Numbered from the stretch's first letter, positions 32,656-41,289 are shown. The stretch is DNA of 42,110 bases from Peptococcaceae bacterium UBA4068 (GCA_002382665.1 DFZA01000013.1:1-42110); one strand, 5' to 3'. Notes: generated from the sequence alone by a model not told the origin. Program-made: numbers and translations.

Positions 32656-35589
32656 TTAAAGCTCCCTCTTTATTTCTTCCATCACATAGGCTTCGATGAT
32701 GTCGCCTTCCTTAATATCGCCAAATGATTCTAAACCAATACCGCATTCAAATCCTGACAAAACTTCTTTGGCGTCGTCTTTGAAACGGCGAAGGCTATCG
32801 ATCTTATCCTCTGCTACTACTACACTGTCGCGAATTACCCGCACCAGAGCGTTTCTGGTGATTTTACCATAAACAACGTAACCACCGGCAACAACACCAA
32901 CTTTGGGTACTTTGAAGATACTGCGCACCTCGGCCTGGCCGATTACCTGTTCTTTAAATTTCGGATCCAAGAGACCGGTCATAGCTTTTTTAATATCTTC
33001 AATGGCGTCATAAATAACGCGGTAAAGACGTATATCAACATTCTCATGCTCGGCGGCCTTCAATGAGGCCGAAGCCGGACGAACATTGAAACCGATGATA
33101 ATAGCGTTGGAGGCCGAAGCCAGCATCACATCGGATTCGCTGACGCCACCGACGCTGGCGTGAATGACATTAACCTTGACTTCGTCGGTATTGAGCTTAA
33201 CCAGGCTTTGCTTTAACGCCTCTACCGAGCCCTGAACATCGCCTTTGACGACGAGGTTGAGCTCCTTGATTTCACCTTGGGCGATCTGTTCAAATAAATC
33301 GTCAAGACTGACTTTGGCTGTCTTGGTCAGGCCTTCTTCACGTTTCTTAATCTGCTGTTTATAAGCAACAAAACGGGCGTCCTTGTCGTCTTTGACGGCG
33401 ATAAATATCTCACCTGCCGCTGGTGTTTCCGAAAATCCCAGTACTTCCACAGGCATTGAAGGCAACGCCACTTTGACTTTGCGGCCTTTGTCATCGTTCA
33501 TCGCTTTGACTTTGCCAAATACCGGACCTGCTAAAATACTGTCGCCTAAATTGAGAGTACCTTTTTGAATCAATAGCGTTGCTAAAGGACCTCTGTTTTT
33601 GTCAAGTTTAGCTTCGATAACCGTACCGCGCGCCTGACGATCGGGATTGGCTTTTAGCTCACCAACTTCGGCCACCAGTAGTATCATTTCCAAAAGTCCC
33701 TCAATATTCTCACGAGCTTTGGCGGAAACCGGAACCATTATTGTTTCGCCGCCCCACTCCTCGGCTACCAGGCCGTATTCCATCAATTCCTGTTTTACAC
33801 GGTCCGGATTGGCGCCGGGTTTATCAATTTTATTAATGGCAATGATGATCGGTACATGCGCTGCTTTGGAATGGTTGATCGCCTCAATTGTCTGCGGCAT
33901 CACACCGTCATCGGCAGCTACAACGATAATGGCAATATCTGTAACCTGGGCGCCGCGGGCACGCATGGCGGTAAACGCTTCATGTCCCGGAGTGTCAAGG
34001 AAAGTAATTTTTTTACCGTTAATTTCCACCTGATAAGCGCCGATATGCTGAGTGATACCGCCGGCCTCGGTGGAGATAACATTAGTATGGCGAATGGCGT
34101 CAAGCAGCGAGGTTTTACCATGGTCAACATGCCCCATGATTGTCACTACCGGCGGACGGAAGCACAAATTCGCTTCATCGTCTTCCATGTCTTCCATAAT
34201 TTCTTCCGCCTTGTCGGTTCTGATTTCCACGGTTACGCCAAATTCTCCAGCGATCAGTATTGCCGTTTCCGCATCTAATTCCTGATTAATGGTCGCCATG
34301 TAGCCCGTCTCAAACAGCTTTTTAATTATTTCTCCGGCGGTTTTACCCATGGTCTTGGCCAATTCGCCAAGGATAACGGTTTCGCCGATAAATATCTTTT
34401 TGGGCACAACAGGCGGCATAATTTGTTTTTGTTTCTTAAATCTGTTATCACGCCGATTTTTGTTAGATCGGAAGTTTTTCGACCGGCCCTGCTCAAAATC
34501 ATTATCTTTTTCAACAGCTAAATCTTTTGCAGCAGGTTTATTACGATTTACGCGATAATTGGAATTGGTTTTGTCGGTCGTCGGCGCTGTAAAAGCCGCC
34601 GGTTTTCCGGTCGCCGGCTTATTATCCCTGCCGCCTCTGTTGTCTTTGGTGACGGGACGTCCGTCCGTTCTACCCGAGGGCGTGTGCGATTGTTGAGGGG
34701 CGCCGCCTTTTTCACCAGCTTGATTGTTTGTAAAAGGTCTGGGGGGACGCTGTTGGTCTCTGACTGGTCGATTACCATCAAATTTTTTATCTTTATCCGT
34801 TGGTTTTATTTCGCCAAACGGCGGCCTGGATTGGTTGTTCTGAGGTCTCGCCGCAGGTCTGGATTGCGGACTATACTCTTGTCTTGGTCTCGGTGCAGGC
34901 CTGGTCTCCTGACCAAACCCGGGTTTTTGGTTTACCTCAGTTTTGGTAAACGGTCTTGTTTCGGGTTTAGCTCCTGTTCTGGCCGAGTCTGTTTGAGGTT
35001 TAGTTTTTATCTGAGGTTGTGATTGAGTTTGAGTTTGAGGTTGCGCTTGAGCATTAGCCTCAGGTTTTAGCTCAGGTTTAGTTTCAGCTTGAGTTTCTGC
35101 TATTGGTTTATCCTCAGTTTTAGGCACAGCTACAGCTTGCGGTTGCGCCTCGGGTTTCGCTTCAACTTGAGGATCAGGTTTAGTTGCCGACACAGGCCCG
35201 GTCTGGGGTGCTGGTTGTGACGGAGCTGCCGCCTTTTTGTTTTCGCTGGATTGAGCAATCTCAGTTTCAGTTTTTTGGCCTTGCTGCTCAACTGCCAATG
35301 CGGCTTCTTTCTCTTCTTTTTCCTTAATAGCGGTTTGCACTTGTACCTGTTCCTGCTCAACAACCGCCCTGGGAATACGAGTAACCTTCGGCACAAAACC
35401 ATTATCCACAACGGTCTTATCCTTTGCGGACTTGTTGGTCGTGCTTTGGCGAATCATTTCCGCATTGCTTTCGCTAATGCTGCTCATATGGCTTTTGGCT
35501 TCCACTCCCATTTTCTGCAGCTTATGCATGATGTCTTTGCTCTCCATGGAAAGCTCTTTTGCTAATTCGTATATTTTGACTCTCGTCAA
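32656..35589 (-). CDS. infB: Translation initiation factor IF-2
   Basis: About 977 residues. A GTPase that brings fMet-tRNA to the 30S P site. The N-terminal IF2_N helix bundle (KIYELAKELSMESKDIMHKL) is followed by a very long Pro/Gln/Lys/Thr-rich low-complexity linker (about 80-385), then a second IF2_N domain near 405-455. The G domain has MGHVDHGKTSLLDAI near 490, DTPGHEAF and NKIDKPGANPDR. Beta-barrel domain II, domain III and the fMet-binding C-terminus follow. A TTG at 35589 is the preferred start (AAGGGG about 8 nt upstream, giving MTRVKIYELAKEL); GTG at 35598 is possible but overlaps the ribosome site. Confidence 0.95.
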   Translation of the reverse strand: MTRVKIYELAKELSMESKDIMHKLQKMGVEAKSHMSSISESNAEMIRQSTTNKSAKDKTVVDNGFVPKVTRIPRAVVEQEQVQVQTAIKEKEEKEAALAVEQQGQKTETEIAQSSENKKAAAPSQPAPQTGPVSATKPDPQVEAKPEAQPQAVAVPKTEDKPIAETQAETKPELKPEANAQAQPQTQTQSQPQIKTKPQTDSARTGAKPETRPFTKTEVNQKPGFGQETRPAPRPRQEYSPQSRPAARPQNNQSRPPFGEIKPTDKDKKFDGNRPVRDQQRPPRPFTNNQAGEKGGAPQQSHTPSGRTDGRPVTKDNRGGRDNKPATGKPAAFTAPTTDKTNSNYRVNRNKPAAKDLAVEKDNDFEQGRSKNFRSNKNRRDNRFKKQKQIMPPVVPKKIFIGETVILGELAKTMGKTAGEIIKKLFETGYMATINQELDAETAILIAGEFGVTVEIRTDKAEEIMEDMEDDEANLCFRPPVVTIMGHVDHGKTSLLDAIRHTNVISTEAGGITQHIGAYQVEINGKKITFLDTPGHEAFTAMRARGAQVTDIAIIVVAADDGVMPQTIEAINHSKAAHVPIIIAINKIDKPGANPDRVKQELMEYGLVAEEWGGETIMVPVSAKARENIEGLLEMILLVAEVGELKANPDRQARGTVIEAKLDKNRGPLATLLIQKGTLNLGDSILAGPVFGKVKAMNDDKGRKVKVALPSMPVEVLGFSETPAAGEIFIAVKDDKDARFVAYKQQIKKREEGLTKTAKVSLDDLFEQIAQGEIKELNLVVKGDVQGSVEALKQSLVKLNTDEVKVNVIHASVGGVSESDVMLASASNAIIIGFNVRPASASLKAAEHENVDIRLYRVIYDAIEDIKKAMTGLLDPKFKEQVIGQAEVRSIFKVPKVGVVAGGYVVYGKITRNALVRVIRDSVVVAEDKIDSLRRFKDDAKEVLSGFECGIGLESFGDIKEGDIIEAYVMEEIKREL

Positions 35590-35601
35590 AAAAACCACCC
35601 C

Positions 35602-35949
35602 TTATTCCGGTTTACTTAAACCCTTGTTACATTTTATAATAGCATTTGCAAAACCTTCATCAAGTACCGCAACAGCTCCGCGCCGTGAACGGCCGATTAC
35701 TATGCCCAGCGAGTCTTTATCCCGCCAATAAATCAGCGGCACATGTCTTTTGGCGGCAAGCCCAGCAATTTCTTCCTGCACTTTAACCGCCGCGTCCATT
35801 GCCATGACAACCAAACTGGCTTTTCCTGCCGCGAGAGCTGACAGTGTCGCCGCATCTCCGGCTGCTATCCGACCTGCTTTTTGCGCCAATCCCAGATATC
35901 CGGCAATTTTGGGTTCAATCCCTGCAGGCAACGATTCTTTTTCACTCAT
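35602..35949 (-). CDS. ylxQ: L7Ae-family ribosomal protein (YlxQ)
   Basis: A 115-residue L7Ae/L30e-fold RNA-binding protein. Marks are KIAGYLGLAQKAGRIAAGD near 14-32, AGKASLVVMAMDAA near 41-54, and the strand-helix AAKRHVPLIYWRDKDSLGIV. It probably binds kink-turn RNA; its precise role in this operon in Firmicutes is unsettled. It overlaps ylxR by 4 bp and ends just before infB. Confidence 0.9.
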   Translation of the reverse strand: MSEKESLPAGIEPKIAGYLGLAQKAGRIAAGDAATLSALAAGKASLVVMAMDAAVKVQEEIAGLAAKRHVPLIYWRDKDSLGIVIGRSRRGAVAVLDEGFANAIIKCNKGLSKPE

Positions 35950-36233
35950 ACATCCGCCTCTTCGGCATTAATTTTATCCGATAATTGCTGCCAAATTTCA
36001 TCGGGTATCTTTATCTTAAATATTTTATCAAAATTTTTGCTTTTTCGTGCTTTGATCAAGCATTGATTTTGTCGGCAGATATAAGCGCCGCGCCCCGGTT
36101 TTTTGCCGCTTTCATCAAGGGAAAATTCCCCTTGCGGTGATTTGACAATCCGCAACAACTGCTTTTTGCCCTTTAATTCCCGGCAGGCTACACACATTCT
36201 TTCCGGTTCTTTTTTAGGCTCCTTTTTGGCCAT
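35946..36233 (-). CDS. ylxR: YlxR family nucleic-acid-binding protein
   Basis: 95 residues. It has the YlxR core ERMCVACRELKGKKQLLRIV near 11-30 and KKPGRGAYICRQNQCLIKAR near 43-62, with the conserved Cys and Arg residues of the family. YlxR has been proposed as an RNA- or RNase P-associated protein and as a transcriptional modulator; its function is not settled. Position between nusA and ylxQ is canonical. Confidence 0.92.
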   Translation of the reverse strand: MAKKEPKKEPERMCVACRELKGKKQLLRIVKSPQGEFSLDESGKKPGRGAYICRQNQCLIKARKSKNFDKIFKIKIPDEIWQQLSDKINAEEADV

Positions 36234-36243
36234 TTACGCCTCC

Positions 36244-37347
36244 CTAATCTCCAATCAGCTCTGTTTCATCCTGATCAAAATCATCGTCAGCATACGTGTC
36301 CATAAGTTCCGCCATTTGGCTTTCACTCTTAATATCAATCTTCCAGCCGGTCAGCCGCGCCGCCAAACGGGCGTTCTGGCCTTCCTTACCAATAGCCAGA
36401 GACAGTTGGAAATCAGGTACAACCACCTGGGTAAATTTATCTGCGGCACTAACGGAAACGCTGATGACCTTGGCCGGAGCCAAAGCGTTGCTGACATAAA
36501 CGGCCGGATCATCATCATAACGGACAATTTCAATCTTTTCGCCGGCCAATTCGTTGACTATTGATTGCACGCGCATTCCTTTTGCCCCAACACAGGCACC
36601 GACCGGATCAACATTTTCATTTTTGCTGAATACGGCTATTTTTGAACGGAAACCCGGCTCACGTACTACCGATTTAATTTCCACCGTACCGTCGTGAATC
36701 TCCGGCACTTCGCGTTCAAACAGTTTTTTAAGCATGCCCGGGTGAGTACGGGAAACCATGATTTGCGGCCCTCTGGTGGTCTTTTTTACCTCCAGAATAT
36801 AAACCTTGATCCGCTCTCCCTGCGCGTAATTTTCACGGGGAATCTGCTCGGAAGGCATCAGAACCGCCTCGCTGCGGCCTAAATCAACAACCACATTGCG
36901 GCCTTCGTAACGGAGTACGGTTGCCGTAACTATATCTTCCATCCTTGTCGCATATTGATCGTAAACCATGCTGCGCTCGGCTTCGCGGATTCTTTGCACC
37001 ACCACATGTTTAGCGGTTTGGGCAGCGATTCTGCCAAATGAGCGAGGCGTAACCTCAGATTCAAATATATCGCCGGCTTCGAAATCGGGATCAAAACTTT
37101 TTGCCTCTTCAATTGGCATTTCCAATGCCGGATCCTCTACCTGCTCAACGACTGTCTTTCTATAATATACATGAATATCGCCATTGCTTTTGTTAATCTC
37201 TACCCGCACATTCTGTGAAGAACCGAAATGTTTTTTATACGCAGAAATCAAAGCCGCTTCAATTGCTTCGATCAATACGTCCATTTGAATACCCTTTTCT
37301 TTTTCCAGATTCTTCAGGGCCTCGATTAATTCCAAATTCACTGCCAT
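36244..37347 (-). CDS. nusA: Transcription termination/antitermination protein NusA
   Basis: 367 residues. An RNA polymerase-binding N-terminal domain (about 1-125, VLIEAIEAALISAYKKHFGS) is followed by S1 (DIVTATVLRYEGRNVVVDLG near 136-155) and two KH domains (FSKNENVDPVGACVGAKGMR near 240-259 and QLSLAIGKEGQNARLAARLT near 320-340), then a short acidic tail. This is the form without C-terminal acidic repeats, usual for Firmicutes. It stimulates pausing and intrinsic termination and probably controls its own operon through the leader terminator at 37901-37933. Confidence 0.96.
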   Translation of the reverse strand: MAVNLELIEALKNLEKEKGIQMDVLIEAIEAALISAYKKHFGSSQNVRVEINKSNGDIHVYYRKTVVEQVEDPALEMPIEEAKSFDPDFEAGDIFESEVTPRSFGRIAAQTAKHVVVQRIREAERSMVYDQYATRMEDIVTATVLRYEGRNVVVDLGRSEAVLMPSEQIPRENYAQGERIKVYILEVKKTTRGPQIMVSRTHPGMLKKLFEREVPEIHDGTVEIKSVVREPGFRSKIAVFSKNENVDPVGACVGAKGMRVQSIVNELAGEKIEIVRYDDDPAVYVSNALAPAKVISVSVSAADKFTQVVVPDFQLSLAIGKEGQNARLAARLTGWKIDIKSESQMAELMDTYADDDFDQDETELIGD

Positions 37348-37392
37348 GGTTCTTTCTCTCCTTCTATATCAATATACCGGATACATATATAC

Positions 37393-37878
37393 TTAATAAT
37401 CAGCTGCCAAATGAACGGCGGCAACTGTTTCTTTAGAGAATGCTAAGCGTTTTTCTTGCTGTTCAATGATGATTTGGCCTTCTTCAAGTCCTACTAATAG
37501 ACCTTGATACTGTTTGCATCCGTTTAGGGGCGCATAAAGTTTAATCACGACCTCACTGCCTGCAAAACGCGCAAAATCTTCGGCTTTGCGCAGTGGGCGT
37601 TCTACCCCCGGCGAAGACACCTCCAGATAATAGCTTTGCTCAATAGGATCGGCTTTATCTAATATATCGCTGATCCGTTCGCTGACGGCCTGACAGCAAT
37701 CATGGTCAACCGGCGGTTCGCGGTCAACAAACAGCCGCAGGTACCAGGCGGAGCCTTCCTTGGCATACTGTACGTCAACCAGCTCGCAGCCTACTTCAGC
37801 CGTTACAGGTTCGGCCAATTGCCAGATCAATTGTTCAATACGGTTATAATCAACGGAAAATGTTTTTTTTTTGGCCAT
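37393..37878 (-). CDS. rimP: Ribosome maturation factor RimP
   Basis: A 161-residue 30S assembly factor. Marks are QLAEPVTAEVGCELVDVQYA near 16-35, WYLRLFVDREPPVDHDCCQA near 42-61 and YYLEVSSPGVERPLRKAEDF near 80-100, followed by the SH3-like C-terminal domain. The ATG at 37878 (MAKKKTFS) is taken as the start; longer in-frame versions would run through the leader terminator. The ribosome site GGAG is about 14 nt upstream, somewhat far. First gene of the nusA-infB operon. Confidence 0.93.
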   Translation of the reverse strand: MAKKKTFSVDYNRIEQLIWQLAEPVTAEVGCELVDVQYAKEGSAWYLRLFVDREPPVDHDCCQAVSERISDILDKADPIEQSYYLEVSSPGVERPLRKAEDFARFAGSEVVIKLYAPLNGCKQYQGLLVGLEEGQIIIEQQEKRLAFSKETVAAVHLAADY

Positions 37879-37900
37879 TAAATTATTATAATCTCCATTC

Positions 37901-37933
37901 GTAAAACAAAAAGTGGGTAAAAAACACCCACTT
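37901..37933 (-). terminator. Leader terminator of the rimP-nusA operon, likely NusA-responsive attenuator
   Basis: On the minus strand AAGTGGGT and ACCCACTT pair around a 7-nt loop and are followed by TTTGTTTT. It starts about 20 nt after the predicted transcription start and ends about 22 nt before the rimP codon. In B. subtilis NusA is known to repress its own operon through a leader terminator, and this layout fits the same logic. Confidence 0.75.
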
Positions 37934-37960
37934 CCTACCAGAAACTTCAAACTATAGATG

Positions 37961-37989
37961 ATTATAGCATGCTATTTATTAAAAAGCAA
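37961..37989 (-). promoter_or_regulatory. Promoter of the rimP-nusA-infB operon
   Basis: On the minus strand TTGCTT (37984-37989), a 17-bp spacer and a perfect TATAAT (37961-37966). The start point is expected near 37954. Confidence 0.75.
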
Positions 37990-38079
37990 ATACTTTTATT
38001 TCTTTATTTATACTTATTATTACATATTGAGCAAATAATATGATGTTATTTTACTCACCAGATATGGATTTAATGTTAT

Positions 38080-38108
38080 TTGACATAAAATAATTAATAT
38101 AATATATT
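38080..38108 (+). promoter_or_regulatory. Promoter of ftcD
   Basis: A perfect TTGACA (38080-38085), a 17-bp spacer and TATATT (38103-38108), about 37 bp before the start codon. Confidence 0.65.
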
Positions 38109-38145
38109 TAATATTGTCAGTAAATATAATTTAGAAGGTAAAATT

Positions 38146-39072
38146 ATGGTTAATGCACAACCACTGATCGAATCGGTTCCCAATTTCAGCGAAGGGCGCG
38201 ACCTGCGTCTTTTAGAAAGATTAGCAGTAACCATGGATAAAATCAGCGGCGTCAGCCTGCTTGATTACAGCGCCGATTACGATCATAACCGCAGCGTTTA
38301 TACTTTGGCCGGCAAACCGGAAAGCGTAAAAGAAGCGCTGTTTAACGGACTTGTTTTTGCTACAGAACATATCGACCTCAACCGCCACCAGGGAGCGCAT
38401 CCGCGTATAGGAGCCGTTGACGTCACGCCTTTTATACCGATCAGCGGCGTCGATCTGGCCGCTTGTGGTATGATTGCCCGCAGTTTCGGTGAAGATATAG
38501 CCAGGGAATTACAAATACCGGTCTATCTTTACGGACAGGCCGCCATCATCAAAGGCCGCGATAATCTTTCAGAGCTGCGACGCGGCAATTATGAGGGATT
38601 GGCCGCCAGACTGCAAACAGAAGAATGGTGGCCCGATTTCGGCCCCCGCCACCCCCATCCGACATTCGGCGCGGCGGTAATCGGCAGCCGTTTCTACCTG
38701 ATCGCTATCAACTTCAACCTTAACCGCTATGATCTGGAAGCAGCCCGCGCTATTGCCCGCGCCATCCGCGCATCCTCCGGCGGCGTGGAGGCGGTAAAAT
38801 CTATCGCCGTAGATTTGCATTCACACGGCGTCGCGCAGGTATCCTGCAATCTGCTTGATTACCGGATCACTTCTCCCTCTGAGGTTTTTGCACGCGTCAG
38901 CGAATTGGCGGCAGGTTATAATCTGGCAGTCGCCGAAACGGAAATTATCGGTTTGCCGCCGCAAGCATCACTGAACGGCTGCGATTGGCAGTTGATGAAA
39001 ATGACCAATTTCTCACCACGGCAGATTTTAGAGACGCAACTTGCCGAACACGGTTTATTAAAAAAGGAGTGA
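38146..39072 (+). CDS. ftcD: Glutamate formiminotransferase (FtcD, without cyclodeaminase domain)
   Basis: 308 residues, the transferase part only. It moves a formimino group from formiminoglutamate to THF in histidine breakdown. It begins ESVPNFSEGRDLRLLERLA, has SLLDYSADYDHNRSVYTLAG near 37-56, and HQGAHPRIGAVDVTPFIP near 82-99 with the catalytic-histidine region. RGNYEGL and DFGPRHPHPTFGAAVIG near 163-179 and HSHGVAQVSCNL near 224 follow. No hutH/U/I genes are nearby, so a role in another formimino pathway is possible. GAAGG precedes the ATG. The next gene starts 4 bp later. Confidence 0.92.
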   Translation: MVNAQPLIESVPNFSEGRDLRLLERLAVTMDKISGVSLLDYSADYDHNRSVYTLAGKPESVKEALFNGLVFATEHIDLNRHQGAHPRIGAVDVTPFIPISGVDLAACGMIARSFGEDIARELQIPVYLYGQAAIIKGRDNLSELRRGNYEGLAARLQTEEWWPDFGPRHPHPTFGAAVIGSRFYLIAINFNLNRYDLEAARAIARAIRASSGGVEAVKSIAVDLHSHGVAQVSCNLLDYRITSPSEVFARVSELAAGYNLAVAETEIIGLPPQASLNGCDWQLMKMTNFSPRQILETQLAEHGLLKKE

Positions 39073-39076
39073 CAAT

Positions 39077-39343
39077 ATGTCTAAAGTGATAAAAATTGCT
39101 GATCTCGAAAACGAATTTGAGGCAGGTTTGCTTGAACAATGCCTGACCGACGAAGGCATAACCTTCCGTATCCAAAGCAACTTTGACAGCGCCTACGGCA
39201 ACCTCTTTGAGCTGATCGAAGGCAGTTGGGGACGCGTTTTCGGCTTTGCCGAGGATAAAGAACGGATACTGACCATCTTGGACGACATCCGCAATTCCCA
39301 ACCGATCTTCCCCGACAATCAACAACCGGAAGACGACTTCTAG
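39077..39343 (+). CDS. Small DUF2007-like protein
   Basis: 88 residues, acidic. ADLENEFEAGLLEQCLTDEG followed by FRIQSNFDSAYGNLFELIEG and SWGRVFGFAED resembles the DUF2007 putative signal-transducing family: a compact alpha/beta unit with an acidic early helix and a late Gly-Trp-Gly. The function is unknown. It is probably cotranscribed and translationally coupled with ftcD (4 bp gap, AAGGAG site inside the ftcD end). Confidence 0.65.
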   Translation: MSKVIKIADLENEFEAGLLEQCLTDEGITFRIQSNFDSAYGNLFELIEGSWGRVFGFAEDKERILTILDDIRNSQPIFPDNQQPEDDF

Positions 39344-39411
39344 ACTATTTGCTTAATATTTCCTCCTGTCAATCCGATTTAGCTTTTTATTACATTTTTC
39401 TCTAATTATTC

Positions 39412-39440
39412 TTGACTTATTGTCTGTTTTCAGGCATAAT
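39412..39440 (+). promoter_or_regulatory. Promoter of tRNA-Val
   Basis: TTGACT (39412-39417), a 17-bp spacer and CATAAT (39435-39440), 13 bp before the tRNA 5' end. Confidence 0.6.
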
Positions 39441-39452
39441 ATATTTTGTTGT

Positions 39453-39529
<77 letters not shown>

Positions 39530-39530
39530 A

Positions 39531-39563
39531 AAAGCCTGCTATTTTATAGATAGCAGGCTTTTT
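39531..39563 (+). terminator. Terminator of tRNA-Val
   Basis: AAAGCCTGCTAT pairs with ATAGCAGGCTTT, followed by further T. The same GCCTGCTAT arm recurs at 40471 and, unpaired, at 41894. Confidence 0.88.
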
Positions 39564-39569
39564 CAGTGG

Positions 39570-39660
39570 GCCTATTAACTTCGTGATACGACGCGCAGCT
39601 AGTACATTAGCTGCGGTTTTACCGTAAGGTAAAGGCCAGCTAGGTCGTCGTTGCTGCCAA
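39570..39660 (-). repeat. Structured intergenic element, copy 2 (related to 6892-7170)
   Basis: Non-coding. On the minus strand ACGACG (5') and CGTCGT (3') close a multibranch fold containing TTTACC-TTAC-GGTAAA and GCAGCTA/TAGCTGC hairpins. The following tail CGTCGTATCACGAAGTTAAT matches CGACGTATCGCGAAGTTTAT of the first element at 17 of 20 positions. This is the only other copy I found in the window. Confidence 0.5.
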
Positions 39661-39663
39661 CAA

Positions 39664-39703
39664 AAACACAAGCCTCCCTACCCAAAGGCAGAGAGGCCTA
39701 TGT
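39664..39703 (-). terminator. Terminator of the lytic transglycosylase gene
   Basis: On the minus strand an imperfect stem of AGGCCTCTC and GGGAGGCTT flanked by ACA/TGT is followed by a T run. It begins just after the stop codon at 39705. Confidence 0.7.
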
Positions 39704-39704
39704 T

Positions 39705-40349
39705 TTATTCAATATCAAAGTCATCAAGTATTTTCATCTGCGCCCGCAGACACAGCATGGCGGAATAATATCCGGCATCGGTACTTTCGCCATCAGCACC
39801 TGCAACTGCATTTTGCGCAGAATTACTATATTCGGTTGGTATAATGATGGCAGAGCTGTCGCCGTAGTATCCTAATACCTTTTTAACATAATTCTGCGTT
39901 TCCTCAAAAGGCGGTATGCCGTTATATTTTTTGACGTTGCCGGGGCCCGCATTATAGGCGGCAACTGCCAGCGAAGCATTTCCGTCAAATTCATTGAGCA
40001 ACTGTTTTAAATATTTTGCCCCGCCCATAATATTCTGCTGCGGATCATAGGCGTCGCTGACTCCAAGCGATCTTGCCGTAGCAGGCATCAGCTGCATAAT
40101 TCCCATTGCCCCGCAGCTGGATGTAGCGTTGGGATTAAAGTTTGATTCCGCCTTGGCAACAGCTTTGAGAAGGCTGACAGGAATGTCGTACTTCTCCGCC
40201 GCGGCTGCAAATATACTCTCAAGATCAGTACCCGCCTTATTGATTGCGGTGTCCAATACGCTGGAAAAATCAACGTTACTTCTGGCGGCAGATGATTGAA
40301 CGGAACTTCTGGATCCCGTTGTTTTTGTTCCGATACCGTTAACATACAT
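39705..40349 (-). CDS. Lytic transglycosylase, SLT domain
   Basis: About 214 residues. The SLT core runs from roughly 50 to 165: YDIPVSLLKAVAKAESNFNP with the catalytic Glu, SSCGAMGIMQLMPATA, NIMGGAKYLKQLL and SLAVAAYNAGPGNVKKYNG. It cleaves peptidoglycan glycan strands to anhydromuropeptides. No signal peptide is visible; the Ser-rich N-terminus may instead be a flexible leader, so the export route is unclear. An ATG at 40349 has GGGTG 6 nt upstream and is preferred over the GTG at 40358, which overlaps it. It lies between two terminators, so it is monocistronic. Confidence 0.9.
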   Translation of the reverse strand: MYVNGIGTKTTGSRSSVQSSAARSNVDFSSVLDTAINKAGTDLESIFAAAAEKYDIPVSLLKAVAKAESNFNPNATSSCGAMGIMQLMPATARSLGVSDAYDPQQNIMGGAKYLKQLLNEFDGNASLAVAAYNAGPGNVKKYNGIPPFEETQNYVKKVLGYYGDSSAIIIPTEYSNSAQNAVAGADGESTDAGYYSAMLCLRAQMKILDDFDIE

Positions 40350-40468
40350 ATTAATCACCCAGCTTCAAGATTAAGTAATTACCATCTATTCAATAATTTT
40401 GCTTATGGAAAATTATACCATTATTAAATAAATATAGCAACATACGTATTAATAAATCCCTACCAAAA

Positions 40469-40497
40469 ACGCCTGCTATCAATAAGATAGCAGGCGT
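40469..40497 (-). terminator. Terminator of the class 3 lipase gene
   Basis: ACGCCTGCTATC pairs perfectly with GATAGCAGGCGT around AATAA, followed on the minus strand by TTTTGG. Confidence 0.88.
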
Positions 40498-40510
40498 TAT
40501 ATTTTATGCA

Positions 40511-41185
40511 TCACAGCTCAATTCGTTTAAAAAGGTTTTTATAATAGGCTTGGGGATAGTGAGCCTTGAATGAGATGAGGCCTGCAATCCGCGGTTTGCC
40601 AATATGGATACCCATTCCAACATGACGGTAGCCCATGCAGGCCCAGGGAATCTTGGTTACAATATCGTTGCCGTTTTCGACGCGCATGGTCTTGAAAACC
40701 CTCTTGTTATAGGAGTCCCGGAAAGCGCGGTTTCCTACCCGTGGCGAGCCAAACAACATTACTTCATAGTCCCTGTCCGGGAAATTATATTCCAAATCAA
40801 CCGCGCATAAAATGGCCAACGCCGCGCCTTGTGAATGCCCGCATATCTTTACCTGATGAATTTCGTCGGTTATGCTACTGTTAATGACGCCTCTCGCAGC
40901 GTATTTATAAGCTTCAAGGAATCCGCTATGTACTCTGATTTTAGAGGCTGTATTACCGTACGGTATTGTTTTTCTTCTGAAAGTAAGGTTAGTTTTCCAG
41001 TCTTTGCCGGAGTTTGACCCCCTGAAGGTTACAAATAGGCAACCGTCTCTTTTGCGCAGATAACATTGCACGTCGGTCTCGGGATCATCTATTACTTTCA
41101 GGGAACAACCGGGCACATACGGCTGCACCTTCCGGTATGCGTCAGCCGACAACTCCATCGCTTTAAGTAATTCATATGCCCTCAT
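40511..41185 (-). CDS. Class 3 lipase-like alpha/beta hydrolase
   Basis: About 224 residues. It belongs to the Lipase_3 group: LFVTFRGSNSGKDWKTNLTF near 48-67 supplies the oxyanion region and KICGHSQGAALAILCAVDLE near 113-132 the nucleophile elbow (GHSQG, more often GHSLG). NGNDIVTKIPW near 173 gives the acid, and GYRHVGMGIHIG near 188 the histidine. It probably hydrolyses acyl esters. There is no signal peptide with the ATG at 41185, which has GAGGTG 7 nt upstream; the longer frame upstream lacks a site and crosses the promoter region. Divergent from the SodC-like gene. Confidence 0.82.
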   Translation of the reverse strand: MRAYELLKAMELSADAYRKVQPYVPGCSLKVIDDPETDVQCYLRKRDGCLFVTFRGSNSGKDWKTNLTFRRKTIPYGNTASKIRVHSGFLEAYKYAARGVINSSITDEIHQVKICGHSQGAALAILCAVDLEYNFPDRDYEVMLFGSPRVGNRAFRDSYNKRVFKTMRVENGNDIVTKIPWACMGYRHVGMGIHIGKPRIAGLISFKAHYPQAYYKNLFKRIEL

Positions 41186-41289
41186 ATAAAACACCTCGCT
41201 ATAGTATATGAATCCGCAAGCATAATGCGCAATAATCACCGATATTAAAGCATATGTATTAGCATACATTTTATCAGGAGGTGATAAAA

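Noticed and set aside
34540..35411. Several long open frames antisense to infB
   Set aside because: They come from the skewed composition of the Pro/Gln-rich linker and have no ribosome sites.
37879..37950. N-terminal extension of RimP to 37950
   Set aside because: The added residues are encoded by the leader terminator, and RimP homologues begin close to MAKKK.
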